Positions 51,170 through 60,813 of a stretch of 64,000 bases of DNA are shown here, piece by piece (within the stretch, counting starts at the first letter, position 1; the number at the start of each line of letters is the position of its first letter). This DNA comes from Bradyrhizobium manausense (GTDB lineage: Bacteria > Pseudomonadota > Alphaproteobacteria > Rhizobiales > Xanthobacteraceae). The position numbers and the translations under genes were made by a program. The notes beneath the pieces are model-generated. The model did no database searches, was not told where the DNA came from, and saw nothing but the letters and a program-made list of their open reading frames with translations. Location: positions 62,001-126,000 of the forward strand of contig NZ_JAFCKB010000004.1 of NCBI RefSeq assembly GCF_018130615.1, read 5' to 3'.

Positions 51170-53749
51170 CTACGGGCACGTCGGTGACGCGTAGATCGCG
51201 CCGTTAGGGCTCACGCACAGGGACCGACTTGTAGCTCCCGCCAGGCTGGTGCTGATGGTTCCGCCGATGGTCATGTTCAGGGACGTGCTGACGGCGGTGG
51301 ACGTCAGTCGCAGGGCCTCGGTGCCGCCAGCGCAACCTCCGACCTGATTGGATGCGGGACGATAGAACCCGTTGTTAGCCGCATTCACCTGGATCGTGTT
51401 GGCCGAGCACGTACCCGCGTTCGTGCCCATGATACGGCTGCCGGATACACCGTTGGCGCCGATGACGTTGCCGGTGAATGACGTTTCCAAAGTGGTCGAG
51501 TTGTACGTAATCCCCGTGGCCCCACCCGTCGCCGTACCGGTGTTGTACTGCACCTGGTTGGCAGATCCGCCGGGGGACGCTGTTGCCGAGATATTGGTAA
51601 GGCCTGAGCCGTCCCCTATAAACAGACCCGCGCTCAGGTTTCCGGTTACGCTCACATTTTGTGTGACGCTGACGTTGATGAGCTTACTAGGCCCTGTTGT
51701 GGCCGAGATATTCCCCACGGTCAGGCTGGTCGCGATGGTGGCGCTGGTGAATAGTCCAGCGCTGGCGCTAACCGTGTTCTGGTTCAGGAACTCAAAATAT
51801 TGGTTCGAGGAGCCAAAATTCAGGAAGACAGTGCGGCCATCAGTGTCTGACCAGCGGAAGCTATCGCGGGCTCCGGGGGTCATATCGTCATCATTGCCCC
51901 AACCAAACGTGTTGCTGACGTTGGCGCTTGAGGTCACACTGATGCAGCGGTCCCCCGAGAAATTGCGGCAGTGATTGCGCACAATACGGTTGCCGTACCC
52001 GGCCGAGACAGCCAAACCAATCATCTGGGACTGATTATCAAAGATGTTGCCCTCGAAGTTGTTGTTCAAGGGTTTGATAGTCCCATTTACAACAGGGTTG
52101 ATGGCGTAGCCGGGAGGATTGCTGAAATAGCCGTTTTTGAAGTCCCCGTTCGAGCACCCCTTGCATTCAAATGCCGTACCCGGACGATAGACGATAGCCA
52201 CCTGCTCATTCGCGCCAACCTCATCGGTAGAACTGGATACGTTGCTAGAGGTCAGGGTAATGGTATCGCTGGGGTCGCTTACACTACTGATTGCAAAGGT
52301 AGCCGTGTTACTCGGGTATGTTGTGCTGGTGATACGGGCTAGATGGCTTGTAGTCACGCCAGACAGGTCCGTTCCGGAAGGGTAGTAGACCTGCATCGTA
52401 TCGGTGCCGGTGCGACGGATAGAGGCTACGCCAGTCGGCGAGAGGATAGATTGCTCTCCGATGTAATCGATAACCTGGAGGCCATTGTAGCTGGCCTTAA
52501 TCCCGTCACGGATAATCAACCCGTCGTTTTTGTAGTGCTCGAAGATGCTATCGCCGAGATCAAGGACGACGCCCGCCGGAACCGTGGCGTCGGTGTAACC
52601 AAGGTCGTTTGTGACATCGACCAGCGGGCCGCCAGGAGATGGCTCCATGAGTGTCGCATCACAATAGTTTTTGCCAGTGAACTTCGCGCTGATAAAGCCA
52701 ACCTCGTTATCGACGACGATGCAGTTCGCCTGCGCCAGATTTCCCCAACTCCCTAGGTAGTTGTTCGCAAACGTGACCTGAATGGTTCCCGATACGGCGC
52801 TATTCCCGACAAAGAGCTTGATTGCGGAGTGCGCGGACGAGAGCAGTGTATTGGCATAGGCAAGCATGCGCACCATCGTCTTGTGCGCCATAGTGTTGTT
52901 CTCCTCGGTGTACGAAAGGCAGTCGTCGTGGGCACGGCAGGTGTTGTTCCAAGCCCGTCCATCCTCTTGCCAACCGCTGAAGTGGATGCCGTCCTGTCCG
53001 CTTGCAGGGCCACCCGAAATGAGCGCGATGTTGTTGTCGTGGATGTAGCATCGCTTGGTGTTGCGGCATTGCAATGTATAGCTTCCGCCCGGCGCAGTTG
53101 TGCTTACGTTCAGTCCGGAAATATCGACGTCATTGGCATTGCCAATGGAGACCATCTTTTTAGATTGACCGCCATTGTATGTGTAGTCTAGCCGACTTCC
53201 TGGCAGGCCGTGAACGGCAATACTTGTGGCACTTGTAGAAGTGCAGCCATCAGAGTTACACGCGGTCGTAAAAAGCGCCTGTTCGCTGGAATTGATGTTG
53301 TGGGTCAGGACACCTTCGATTTCTACGGTAGTGTTGCTGCTTATATAAATCGGATGTTCAGCATTCAGGGTAGTGCTCGTACCCATAACTAGATTGCCTG
53401 GATATTGAACAACCACGCCAAATGGCTGGGCTGCGGGTGTGCTTGCAAGCGCATGCGCCGCGTATGCAGCGCGAAGGTTCTCTACGTGAGGCTGGCCATC
53501 CGCGATGGCGCCCATCGAAGTCACGGGTATCTTCCAGCCGAGAAGGTCACGCAACATCGTCTGCGATGTTGGAACGCTACCTGATACATCGATTAACAAG
53601 CCGCTTCCATCCATCCCGGCAAGAGAGCCGCTGATGGTGCCGCCGCCCCCGGCGGAACCTACGCGCTGAAAGAGGTTGCCGGTCGATGCATGACCATCAG
53701 TAGCCGCGAGGGCCAGGATAAAGGCGAAGAGCCAACCTAGGAGCTTCAT
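51170..53749 (-). CDS. Exported tail-spike-like beta-helix protein
   Basis: An 859-residue protein predicted to bind or cut host surface polysaccharide. The middle is a right-handed beta-helix (repeats with IYISSNTTVEIEGVL, DVDISGLNVST, CYIHDNNIALISGG), and the tail includes LSAGLFIGDGSGLTNISA, common in trimeric fibres. Unusually it begins with MKLLGWLFAFILALAATDGHA, a Sec signal, and carries about sixteen Cys, many in close pairs (CNSDGC, CRNTKRC, CRAHDDC, CKGC, CRNFSGDRC). The ATG at 53749 overlaps the upstream stop (ATGA). Confidence 0.75.
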   Translation of the reverse strand: MKLLGWLFAFILALAATDGHASTGNLFQRVGSAGGGGTISGSLAGMDGSGLLIDVSGSVPTSQTMLRDLLGWKIPVTSMGAIADGQPHVENLRAAYAAHALASTPAAQPFGVVVQYPGNLVMGTSTTLNAEHPIYISSNTTVEIEGVLTHNINSSEQALFTTACNSDGCTSTSATSIAVHGLPGSRLDYTYNGGQSKKMVSIGNANDVDISGLNVSTTAPGGSYTLQCRNTKRCYIHDNNIALISGGPASGQDGIHFSGWQEDGRAWNNTCRAHDDCLSYTEENNTMAHKTMVRMLAYANTLLSSAHSAIKLFVGNSAVSGTIQVTFANNYLGSWGNLAQANCIVVDNEVGFISAKFTGKNYCDATLMEPSPGGPLVDVTNDLGYTDATVPAGVVLDLGDSIFEHYKNDGLIIRDGIKASYNGLQVIDYIGEQSILSPTGVASIRRTGTDTMQVYYPSGTDLSGVTTSHLARITSTTYPSNTATFAISSVSDPSDTITLTSSNVSSSTDEVGANEQVAIVYRPGTAFECKGCSNGDFKNGYFSNPPGYAINPVVNGTIKPLNNNFEGNIFDNQSQMIGLAVSAGYGNRIVRNHCRNFSGDRCISVTSSANVSNTFGWGNDDDMTPGARDSFRWSDTDGRTVFLNFGSSNQYFEFLNQNTVSASAGLFTSATIATSLTVGNISATTGPSKLINVSVTQNVSVTGNLSAGLFIGDGSGLTNISATASPGGSANQVQYNTGTATGGATGITYNSTTLETSFTGNVIGANGVSGSRIMGTNAGTCSANTIQVNAANNGFYRPASNQVGGCAGGTEALRLTSTAVSTSLNMTIGGTISTSLAGATSRSLCVSPNGAIYASPTCP

Positions 53750-54114
53750 TTCGGCTGCGTCACTTTCACGGACCATGTACCGGATGAAGCATCAAATCCC
53801 ACATACGAGAGGCCAGTCGGGAATTGCCAGGCGGCGTTGCTAGAAACCGCACCAGCGGGGTCAGGCGTGAAACCAGTGAAGCTGCTTGGTGTCGAGGTGT
53901 AATCCGTCGAGACCTTCATCGTACCGCTACCACTACCGGTGACTTCAACCAGCGTGCTGCGGTTTGGATCGGTCTTGAAAAACGTGGGCGTGGAGCTATC
54001 GACCGTGGCAGATCGCGTTATTGCCGTGCCGTTATTGTTGGTGTCGACCACCGTCGCGCTTAGACAAAAGACAGGAGCGAGAAGGCTCGTTGTCGCCAGT
54101 AATAGCTTTTTCAA
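53746..54114 (-). CDS. Small exported protein beside the tail spike
   Basis: A 122-residue protein, MKKLLLATTSLLAPVFCLSA signal followed by a Thr/Ser-rich beta-strand-like body ending FPTGLSYVGFDASSGTWSVKVTQPK. It overlaps the tail spike start by four bases, so the two are co-translated. Possibly a spike partner or chaperone; no family recognised. Confidence 0.6.
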   Translation of the reverse strand: MKKLLLATTSLLAPVFCLSATVVDTNNNGTAITRSATVDSSTPTFFKTDPNRSTLVEVTGSGSGTMKVSTDYTSTPSSFTGFTPDPAGAVSSNAAWQFPTGLSYVGFDASSGTWSVKVTQPK

Positions 54115-54167
54115 TCACCTACCCTTCCGTTGATGAATTAGAACGCACATCCGATTCATGCGTCAAA

Positions 54168-55628
54168 TTATTTTCGTTTCGCCAACGCTTGCAGCGTGGT
54201 TTCGAGCTTGCCTTGCGCAATCTTGTTGGCCGCACTTCTTACAACTGTGCCGCCAACGAGAGCCGTCCCGCCGGTCTTCAGGCCCATGGCGATACCAAGC
54301 AAACTATCCAGGCCAAGAGAGCCGACCACAGACGACTTGTCCGGCCGCTCCAGATTGATGCCGAATTTCCCAGCCAGGCGCAGCACCTGCTCAGCCTTGT
54401 TTGGGAAGGCGAAGGCCTCCAGCAACTTCTTCTCGTCCGTAGAAAAGCCTGCGAGTTGCTTCTCGTTGCCGGGCTTAAACCAGCTGGCGACGGTGGAGCG
54501 GACCTTATTGGTGTCGCCGTGAGCGAACTCCAGCGCCTTCTGGACTTTGTCGAAGCGTGCATAGTTGCTGTACTGGCGACGGAAGTCGTTGAAGGTCTGG
54601 ATGTTGGTAGGGTCGCCCGCGGTCAGGCTATCTTTGCCAAGACCACTCACCCAATCGTCCAGCTTACCGACTGCGTCTTTAAGTACGTAGGCGTCCTCCG
54701 GCGACCCCTGCCGGAACGCCTTGCTGATGAGGCTGCTGCCCACCTGTCGAATCTGGTGCAGTTGCTCCAGGCTCAGATTGCCCGCTTGATAGCTCGACAG
54801 GTCGGCAAGGAAGGCCTTCGTCTTTGGGTAAAGCTCGTCGGCGCTGGCGCCGGTCAAGTTCACGCTCTTCTTCACCGAGTCGATGATGTCCTGTGTGCCC
54901 TTTGCAACTGCGGGCGCTGAAATCACTGTGCCGTTGCGGTTAGCGGCTTCGAGTGTGCTGAGAGCTTGCGCTTTGAGGTCATCACCCACCTGTCCCCACT
55001 GTTCCGCGCTTTTGCGGCCGATACCGGCGGCAATATTCTTGACACCATCCTTCACGCCGGATGCTGCGGCCTTCGTGGCATTCGTAGCTCCTGTGGCAAT
55101 CTCCGGCGAGTAACTTCCTGCCAGGCCCCCTGCAATCGAGCCAACGACACGGCCTGTGTTGCCGCCAACAGCCTCGCCCACATCGCCTCCGGCCGCCGAG
55201 CCTATGCCGCTGGCTGCTCCGCGTGCGGTGGTCCCTGCCAGCTCGGCCAAGGAACCCGTTCCGCCCGTCAGAAGACCGCTCGAAATCCCTTCCCCAGCCG
55301 CGCGGGCGTATCGTTCAAGATTGGTACGGGCTACCGGGTCCTTGGTCCCCAATACTTTGTCCACTCCGGCATTCAGCACTCCGCCGCCAGCCATGAAGTC
55401 TGAGAACGTGCGGTCTCCTCCCGTCACCTTCTCGGCACCGGTCGCCAAAAGAGCGCCGGCAGCATCAATCGCGTTGGGAATGCCCTTTACAACACCGGTC
55501 AGCACCTGGTTGGCGACACCACCAACGGTGTTCCGTGGCTGAGCTTGCTGCGGCGGTTCCTCCGCATCGAGGAATGCCGAAGCCGAGGGCATCTTGTCAG
55601 GCGAGTCGAGGAAGTCCGCCGCCTTCAC
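54168..55628 (-). CDS. Internal virion/ejection-type protein (486 aa)
   Basis: A 486-residue protein with a Gly/Ala-rich middle (LAELAGTTARGAASGIGSAAGGDVGEAVGGNTGRVVGSIAGGLAG, about 125-170) and helical C-terminal half with DFRRQYSNYARFDKVQKALEF. Such amphipathic Gly-Ala stretches occur in podovirus proteins ejected into the host envelope. It starts with GTG overlapping the TAG of the upstream gene. Function by position and composition. Confidence 0.6.
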   Translation of the reverse strand: MKAADFLDSPDKMPSASAFLDAEEPPQQAQPRNTVGGVANQVLTGVVKGIPNAIDAAGALLATGAEKVTGGDRTFSDFMAGGGVLNAGVDKVLGTKDPVARTNLERYARAAGEGISSGLLTGGTGSLAELAGTTARGAASGIGSAAGGDVGEAVGGNTGRVVGSIAGGLAGSYSPEIATGATNATKAAASGVKDGVKNIAAGIGRKSAEQWGQVGDDLKAQALSTLEAANRNGTVISAPAVAKGTQDIIDSVKKSVNLTGASADELYPKTKAFLADLSSYQAGNLSLEQLHQIRQVGSSLISKAFRQGSPEDAYVLKDAVGKLDDWVSGLGKDSLTAGDPTNIQTFNDFRRQYSNYARFDKVQKALEFAHGDTNKVRSTVASWFKPGNEKQLAGFSTDEKKLLEAFAFPNKAEQVLRLAGKFGINLERPDKSSVVGSLGLDSLLGIAMGLKTGGTALVGGTVVRSAANKIAQGKLETTLQALAKRK

Positions 55629-56872
55629 TATTCATACCCAATCGCCCGAAGCTGCTCTTCGGCCTGTTGGCGGGTAATCTTCCCAGCCTTGTACTGAGCC
55701 TTGATTTCATTTGGGTCAGGCGCAGCAGCTTCAGTCGGCGTCTTGTCTGAGATTGACTGCCAGGCTGGCCCTGCACCGACCTGCATCCCCTCAATCGCAC
55801 GCTGGCGGTTGGCGGCCTTCTGTTCGAGGACCTTCTGGGTGTCGCCCGGCATCGGGAAGTACTGCTTGTTGGCGTTGTCGAACTCCGAAGACGAGATGGC
55901 GGCGCCAGATTCGCGGCGCAGAACAGCATTCACGAAGTTTCGGCGAGCCTGGTCGAACTGCTGGCCCTGTTCGCTCAGGAGGAAGTTCCCCCAATCGTGA
56001 TTGGTCAACGTGTTTGTGGCCACGTTGGGCATATAACCTTTTGAGAATAGGTCATTCAGCTGCGTATTGGCGTCTTCCATTCTCTTGCCGAACACAGCGG
56101 CATTTGATTGGTCTGTAGTGATCTTAACCGGTTTGGCTGGGGCTGCGCCGTTGTTGCCATCTGGAGCCGAAGCTGCAGCTGCGTTAGCGTTATGCTCACC
56201 AGCCGAGGCATCAAAGTTGCGACGTTGCGCGTTCTCCGTTGCAATCTCCGCCGTCAGCTTATCGTTCTTCAGCTGCGCCGCTGTGGTCTCAAGTCGCTGG
56301 GCCGAACGGGCGGCATACGCCTCTGGCGCGTACGCCTTCAGATAGGCATCCACCGGCACCGGGTTCGGGTCCATAACGAGGTTGCCGTTCGCATCCCGGC
56401 CGTACGCCTGGATTACATCCACTCCGTTGATGTTGGCGACCTTAGCGCTCTCCACCGGCACGCCGATGCGCTGCCCCAGCATCTGTTGCGTGGCCGGGTT
56501 GGAGGCCAGCCAGTTCTTGATACCGCTCTCGTCACCGAGCTGGGCTTGCTCGATGCCTTGAGCAAGCTGAGTGCCGGTCTGCGTCGCCTCCTGGTGAGAG
56601 GCCAGCATGTTTTGGACCTGCGCTTGGTGCTGCTTAAGCTGGATCTCGTAGTTGGCCAGCTCCCGTAGGCGCTGGTTATCAATTTCTCGCTGAGATTGGG
56701 CCTGTCCCTTCTTCGTGAGGGCCAGTCCGCCCACAACACCCTTCAGGATTGCCGATAGCGGAGAGTTGGGAGTAAAGCCGCTGGCGATCGAGGATAGACT
56801 ATTGGCCTGGTCGTCGTACTGATTGGCCTGATTGAGGATGTCAGCGATGTTGGATGTGCTTATGTCAGCCAT
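55628..56872 (-). CDS. Internal virion-type protein (414 aa)
   Basis: A 414-residue, mostly helical, Gln/Ala-rich protein (NQANQYDDQANSLSSIAS start; QREIDNQRLRELANYEIQLKQHQAQVQNML coiled coil) ending in a Lys/Glu-rich helix. Its ATG lies in the TGATG junction with the preceding gene. Position after a GNAT-like gene and beside two other such proteins fits T7- or P22-like ejection proteins. Confidence 0.6.
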   Translation of the reverse strand: MADISTSNIADILNQANQYDDQANSLSSIASGFTPNSPLSAILKGVVGGLALTKKGQAQSQREIDNQRLRELANYEIQLKQHQAQVQNMLASHQEATQTGTQLAQGIEQAQLGDESGIKNWLASNPATQQMLGQRIGVPVESAKVANINGVDVIQAYGRDANGNLVMDPNPVPVDAYLKAYAPEAYAARSAQRLETTAAQLKNDKLTAEIATENAQRRNFDASAGEHNANAAAASAPDGNNGAAPAKPVKITTDQSNAAVFGKRMEDANTQLNDLFSKGYMPNVATNTLTNHDWGNFLLSEQGQQFDQARRNFVNAVLRRESGAAISSSEFDNANKQYFPMPGDTQKVLEQKAANRQRAIEGMQVGAGPAWQSISDKTPTEAAAPDPNEIKAQYKAGKITRQQAEEQLRAIGYE

Positions 56873-57669
56873 CACTTTGCCGCTCCCGCTGCGAGGGCTG
56901 CCAAACCGCCCTTGGCGCCAATGACACCGAAGCCCATGGGACCGGCGGCCAGCGTGGCCAAAGAGGCGAGGCTTGCGAGGTTGCCAAAGTTCTGCGCCCT
57001 AGTCTGGGCTCCTAATTGCTGTTGCTGAATGGCACCGTTGTAGATAGCCAAGTTGCGGTTTTGCTGTAGGCCCGCATCAGCCAGCTGGAAGTTCTGCCCT
57101 GAATTAATTCCCTGCAGCATCTGGCCAATCTGCGTATCTAGGCGGCCAGTAGCCAAGGAGTAAAGGTTGGTTGCGTTGGAAAGCGCAGTCTGCTGCGCTT
57201 GTGCTTTGATGCCCGACATATCGCGGCTGATTTGCTGGAGCGAGTCCGCGTAGTCCTTGCCCCGCACGTCACGGAGTGCAGTACCGGCAGAGCTGTCAGC
57301 TTGACCATAGCGGGCCAAAGCATCTTCTTCTTGGCTGGTTCGGTCAGCCAGCGCTTGGTTGGCTCCCGTCGTTTGCGTCTTCTGGTAATCGTCGAGATAC
57401 TGCTGCAGCCACGGAATCTGAGACGGGTCAAAGTTGTTCGTCAGCTTATTGATATAGTCCAAGCTCTGGGACTCGATCTGCTTCAGCTTGTCCTGATACG
57501 CTTGCTGCTCAGCAGTGAGCGGTAGCGCTGACGTAACGAGCGTCTTTGTCCCATCCGGGTTGGTGACGTAGTTGCTCTGCGTACCCGTCACCTCATCGCG
57601 TGTGTTGACGTAATCAACGGCCGGCGGCGGTGTGGGAGCTGCGGGGGTCGAACCGAACAGGCTGCTCAC
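56872..57669 (-). CDS. Internal virion-type protein (265 aa)
   Basis: A 265-residue protein, Pro-rich start (STPAAPTPPPAVDYV), central Gln/Ala helices (QADSSAGTALRDVRGKDYADSLQQISRDMSGIKAQAQQTAL) and a hydrophobic Gly/Ala tail (ASLATLAAGPMGFGVIGAKGGLAALAAGAAK). It resembles the smaller T7 internal core protein in layout. GTG start after AGGAGG. Confidence 0.6.
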   Translation of the reverse strand: MSSLFGSTPAAPTPPPAVDYVNTRDEVTGTQSNYVTNPDGTKTLVTSALPLTAEQQAYQDKLKQIESQSLDYINKLTNNFDPSQIPWLQQYLDDYQKTQTTGANQALADRTSQEEDALARYGQADSSAGTALRDVRGKDYADSLQQISRDMSGIKAQAQQTALSNATNLYSLATGRLDTQIGQMLQGINSGQNFQLADAGLQQNRNLAIYNGAIQQQQLGAQTRAQNFGNLASLASLATLAAGPMGFGVIGAKGGLAALAAGAAK

Positions 57670-58098
57670 TCAATGGAGCCTCCTGTTGAAGGTTGCCTTG
57701 GTGAAGACCAGTTTGCCCGTGGCGTTCATGTTGGAATCATAGAACTGCTTCGCGCCGAGCTGCAAAACATTTTTGATGATGTTGGCGTTCTCCGGCTCCA
57801 TGAATATGAAGTCGCCGTAGATGAAGAAGATCAGTTCCAGCTGCTGAAGAACAGCCTTCGACATCCAGCGCTTCCGGTACTCGGGGTGAATGACGAAGCC
57901 TCGGATCATCGGGCCTTCGGCTTGCGGCTCTATCGCGAGCCAGCCAATCGGCTTCGCATCCATCAGCAACACGTAACTGTCCATGCCGGCCAAGCGTCTA
58001 ACAAGCTCAGGGCCCTCGGGAGCATCGACGACGGACGGCAGCCAGGCTCCCACAGCTGCGGCGGTCTGGAGTGGGTTCAGCGGGAGCCAGTGGCGCAT
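57670..58098 (-). CDS. GNAT-like protein in the virion gene cluster
   Basis: A 142-residue protein with an acetyltransferase-like core: PIGWLAIEPQAEGPMIRGFVIHPEYRKRWMSKAVLQQLE (strands 4-5 and the CoA-binding turn), then NANIIKNVLQLGAKQFYD. Related proteins occupy this place, after the tail tube B gene, in T7-like phages (gp13). The usual acetyl-CoA Q/RxxGxG/A motif is only partial (RKRWMSKA). Its ATG overlaps the preceding stop (TGATG). Confidence 0.6.
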   Translation of the reverse strand: MRHWLPLNPLQTAAAVGAWLPSVVDAPEGPELVRRLAGMDSYVLLMDAKPIGWLAIEPQAEGPMIRGFVIHPEYRKRWMSKAVLQQLELIFFIYGDFIFMEPENANIIKNVLQLGAKQFYDSNMNATGKLVFTKATFNRRLH

Positions 58099-58976
58099 CA
58101 GAACACCACTACACTCAGGCGACCAGTGTCGTTCACCCCGCCCGCACCTTGGCAGCGAACCATGAAACCGGTCGTGGTCGGTGAGCTGATTTGGTCCGTC
58201 ACCTCAAACCAAGACTCGGAGGATGGGATGCGGAGGCAAGTACCGACAATGACGTAGTTGGCGTCTGGCATGGGGGTACTAAAGCTAATACCCCAGACGC
58301 CCTGTGATACGCGCGTGCAAGAAGCGATGTTGTACTGCTTCCTGACGCTGCACCCGTTGCCGTCAATGTTCGCCGCCGCTTTTGCCACCTGCATATTGGT
58401 GCTCGAAATCGTCCCTACAGTAACGTTGGTAACCGTAACATTGGTCGTGCTCACCGGCAGGTTCACCACGATCCCGGAGCTGGTCTGGCTGACGAGGAAT
58501 GGCACGTCGCTAGTGCTGATGGCCCGGAATGTCGGCACCGTGTTAGATCCAAACAGGGGACCCGCGAGGAAAGTATTCGAGGTTTGTGTGTTCAGAGTAA
58601 TTGAAATGGTCCCGCTGGACGTAACAGGGCTTCCGGCGACACTGAAGATGCTCGGAGCCTGCAGGCCCACACTTGTAGGCGTCACCTCCGCCCAGTAAGC
58701 CTGCGCGCCATCGTTTGTAAGGAACAACCCCGCGTTTCCAGTGACGGATGGCGGGGTGCGCGATTCAATATCATTCAGGCCCTCGAAGGCCTTGTTGAGA
58801 TTGCCATCCACTTTGGCAGAGGAAATCGCGCGGTGCGCGGCGCTATCGTCCTGAAATTCCGTGATGTTGGCGGAGTGGTTTGACGGCGTGTAGGCGCCGG
58901 ACGGGCGTTCCCATACTGCGGCGAAGCTGGTTGAACTGAGAAGCGCGAGTCCAAGGGCTACTTTACGGAAATCCAC
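58098..58976 (-). CDS. Exported beta-rich tail-associated protein
   Basis: A 292-residue protein starting with GTG (AGGAAG upstream) and a Sec signal MDFRKVALGLALLSSTSFA. The body is Ser/Thr-rich and beta-like, with VNLPVSTTNVTVTNVTVGTISS and four Cys in the last third (CSVRKQYNIASC, TCLRI, VRCQGAG). It lies between the tail tube B-like gene and the GNAT-like gene. Likely a tail appendage, but export would be unusual. Confidence 0.6.
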   Translation of the reverse strand: MDFRKVALGLALLSSTSFAAVWERPSGAYTPSNHSANITEFQDDSAAHRAISSAKVDGNLNKAFEGLNDIESRTPPSVTGNAGLFLTNDGAQAYWAEVTPTSVGLQAPSIFSVAGSPVTSSGTISITLNTQTSNTFLAGPLFGSNTVPTFRAISTSDVPFLVSQTSSGIVVNLPVSTTNVTVTNVTVGTISSTNMQVAKAAANIDGNGCSVRKQYNIASCTRVSQGVWGISFSTPMPDANYVIVGTCLRIPSSESWFEVTDQISSPTTTGFMVRCQGAGGVNDTGRLSVVVF

Positions 58977-58980
58977 ATCA

Positions 58981-60813
58981 TCATCTTCCTATTGGTCTTA
59001 TCCCGAGAATGGATCTCGGTCCCTCCGTATCGAAGTGTCTCACCAAAACGGAGAAGCTGTCAGCCAAAAACTTATCGGACACGACCGGGTTCTGCGTGTT
59101 GCCATCCCATGTGGCTTCATCCCACATCGCGTCATCCCACATCGAACCCATCTCCTGCATTTGAGCTGTGGTCGTGACCACATCCTGTTCATTGAAGTTG
59201 ATGTAGCGGTCGATGGTGATGGTGCCGCCCGCAGTCTGCTCCACCAGAATCTCAAAGGCACGGTTGCCCCAGCGACCCGCAATCTGCACCCACGGAATCC
59301 ACCATTTGCAGTCGATGGCGTTGCCATCGTCGCTATAGGCGATCGGTGCGTCATCGTCCGTACCGTTGGCGTAGGCATAGAGGTTAGTGGCCCTGGACAC
59401 GAGAAGGCGGCCGTCTGTCGTGCCTAGGAAGCCAAGCGCATCAGCGAAATAGCCCGTCAGAATAACCCACCCTGCCCCCTGCTTGTTCAGAATGAAGGCC
59501 AGCAGGCCATCGTCATCGAGTTTGAAGCCATACAAGCCGTCATGTGGATAGTAGAAGCTCCGGGCCTTCCTATACTCGGCGTCACCAGACAAAAGCGTTT
59601 TAATCTTCGCCTGGACGGTCGGGTCGATATCACCCCCGAGGTCATCGAGGACTTCCGCCTGTTCGGTCTGGAAGACCTTCCGCAGAGAGCGGATGCCGGC
59701 GGGTGTGACGAAGAGTGTGTCGGTGGGCAGACGCTGCACCAACTTTTGATGAACCGTGCCCACCGGAATGGTCTTAGCCCAGACGAAGCCCCCGACCGTC
59801 ATCGGGTCATCGCCCGTATAGAGCACCAGATAACTCCGACCGTGGAAGCAGGCGGAGCCATCTATGACTGACATCGAAACCAGCTCGTCGAACTGTGGCA
59901 CCTTGTTGCGCAGATTGATGAAGGGGATGTCCTGTGTGGCTCCTGTCCCTGTGTAGAAATACCAGGAGTTTTCGTTGTTAGCCGCTGCCTGGAAGCAGAC
60001 CTTCATGCCGTCCTGCCCGCGGAACTGCTTGGCCTTGAGAACCCCTGCAGAGAGACCCCACAAGCGGTCAAGGTGAGCGAAGAGGAAGCTGAAGGTTGGC
60101 GGCTTGGCGAAATATTCGACTTTGTTGATGGTCTCCACAACGGCAGGGAAAGGTGTGCCGGTCACGTTGACGGTTAATGTGTTGGTCCCAGCATTATAGG
60201 AGGTCGATGAGATTGTGGCCGAGATGACGCCAGAGGTGGCGAACGTGACTTTGATTGCGCGGCCATTGGGGTAGTCACTCGCAGCGCGGCTGCCGCCAGG
60301 CTTCAACGTGATTTGAGAGGTCGTTACCTGAGTTGCTGATGTGGCCAGGATATCGGTCACGTACTCACCGAGGTCGGTGCAGGTCGAGCCGTCCCACGCG
60401 AAGCAGCTATCTACTCCATTATAGAAGACCAGCTTGTCATTGAACGGTACCGCCCCGACCGTGCCGCTGGTATTAAGGCCGGTCTTGATGCTGGTGTAGG
60501 CGCCCGTACCTTCATCCAAGGTCCGCAGGCTGCCGTCGCTGAAATACTGGATGACCTGAAGGGTGCCATCGCTCTTGCGATACTCGAATGGTTCTCCAAC
60601 CGCGCTAATGCCGACAAACGCATTGCCCTTACGGGATAGTCCAAATCGCTTCGCACCGCTGCCGGCCTTGTTGGTGTTGGGGATGATGTTCTCGATAAGC
60701 CTTGCCTGCTTGTCCTTGACGACTAGCGTCGGGCTAAGAGCAGTGTTCAGGAGAGCGCGCGGAAAGAGCGTCAGCAGACGCCCATCAAACAAGCCGATTC
60801 GTGTGGCGCTCAA
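58981..60813 (-). CDS. Tail tubular protein B-like
   Basis: A 610-residue protein with the propeller-like repeats of podovirus tube or stabilisation proteins (FNDKLVFYNGVDSCFAWDGSTC; FLFAHLDRLWGLSAG; GRSYLVLYTGDD; HDGLYGFKLDDDGLLAFILNKQ; DGRLLVSRATNLYAYANG). It probably forms the tail tip. The start is taken as TTG 60813, overlapping the adaptor's TGA as TTGA; no Met occurs near the N-terminus and no good ribosome site is seen, so translation is likely coupled. Confidence 0.72.
   Translation of the reverse strand: MSATRIGLFDGRLLTLFPRALLNTALSPTLVVKDKQARLIENIIPNTNKAGSGAKRFGLSRKGNAFVGISAVGEPFEYRKSDGTLQVIQYFSDGSLRTLDEGTGAYTSIKTGLNTSGTVGAVPFNDKLVFYNGVDSCFAWDGSTCTDLGEYVTDILATSATQVTTSQITLKPGGSRAASDYPNGRAIKVTFATSGVISATISSTSYNAGTNTLTVNVTGTPFPAVVETINKVEYFAKPPTFSFLFAHLDRLWGLSAGVLKAKQFRGQDGMKVCFQAAANNENSWYFYTGTGATQDIPFINLRNKVPQFDELVSMSVIDGSACFHGRSYLVLYTGDDPMTVGGFVWAKTIPVGTVHQKLVQRLPTDTLFVTPAGIRSLRKVFQTEQAEVLDDLGGDIDPTVQAKIKTLLSGDAEYRKARSFYYPHDGLYGFKLDDDGLLAFILNKQGAGWVILTGYFADALGFLGTTDGRLLVSRATNLYAYANGTDDDAPIAYSDDGNAIDCKWWIPWVQIAGRWGNRAFEILVEQTAGGTITIDRYINFNEQDVVTTTAQMQEMGSMWDDAMWDEATWDGNTQNPVVSDKFLADSFSVLVRHFDTEGPRSILGIRPIGR

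Noticed and set aside
54021-54920. Plus-strand open frame within the ejection-protein region
   Set aside because: Antisense to a well-formed late gene with matching overlaps on both sides.
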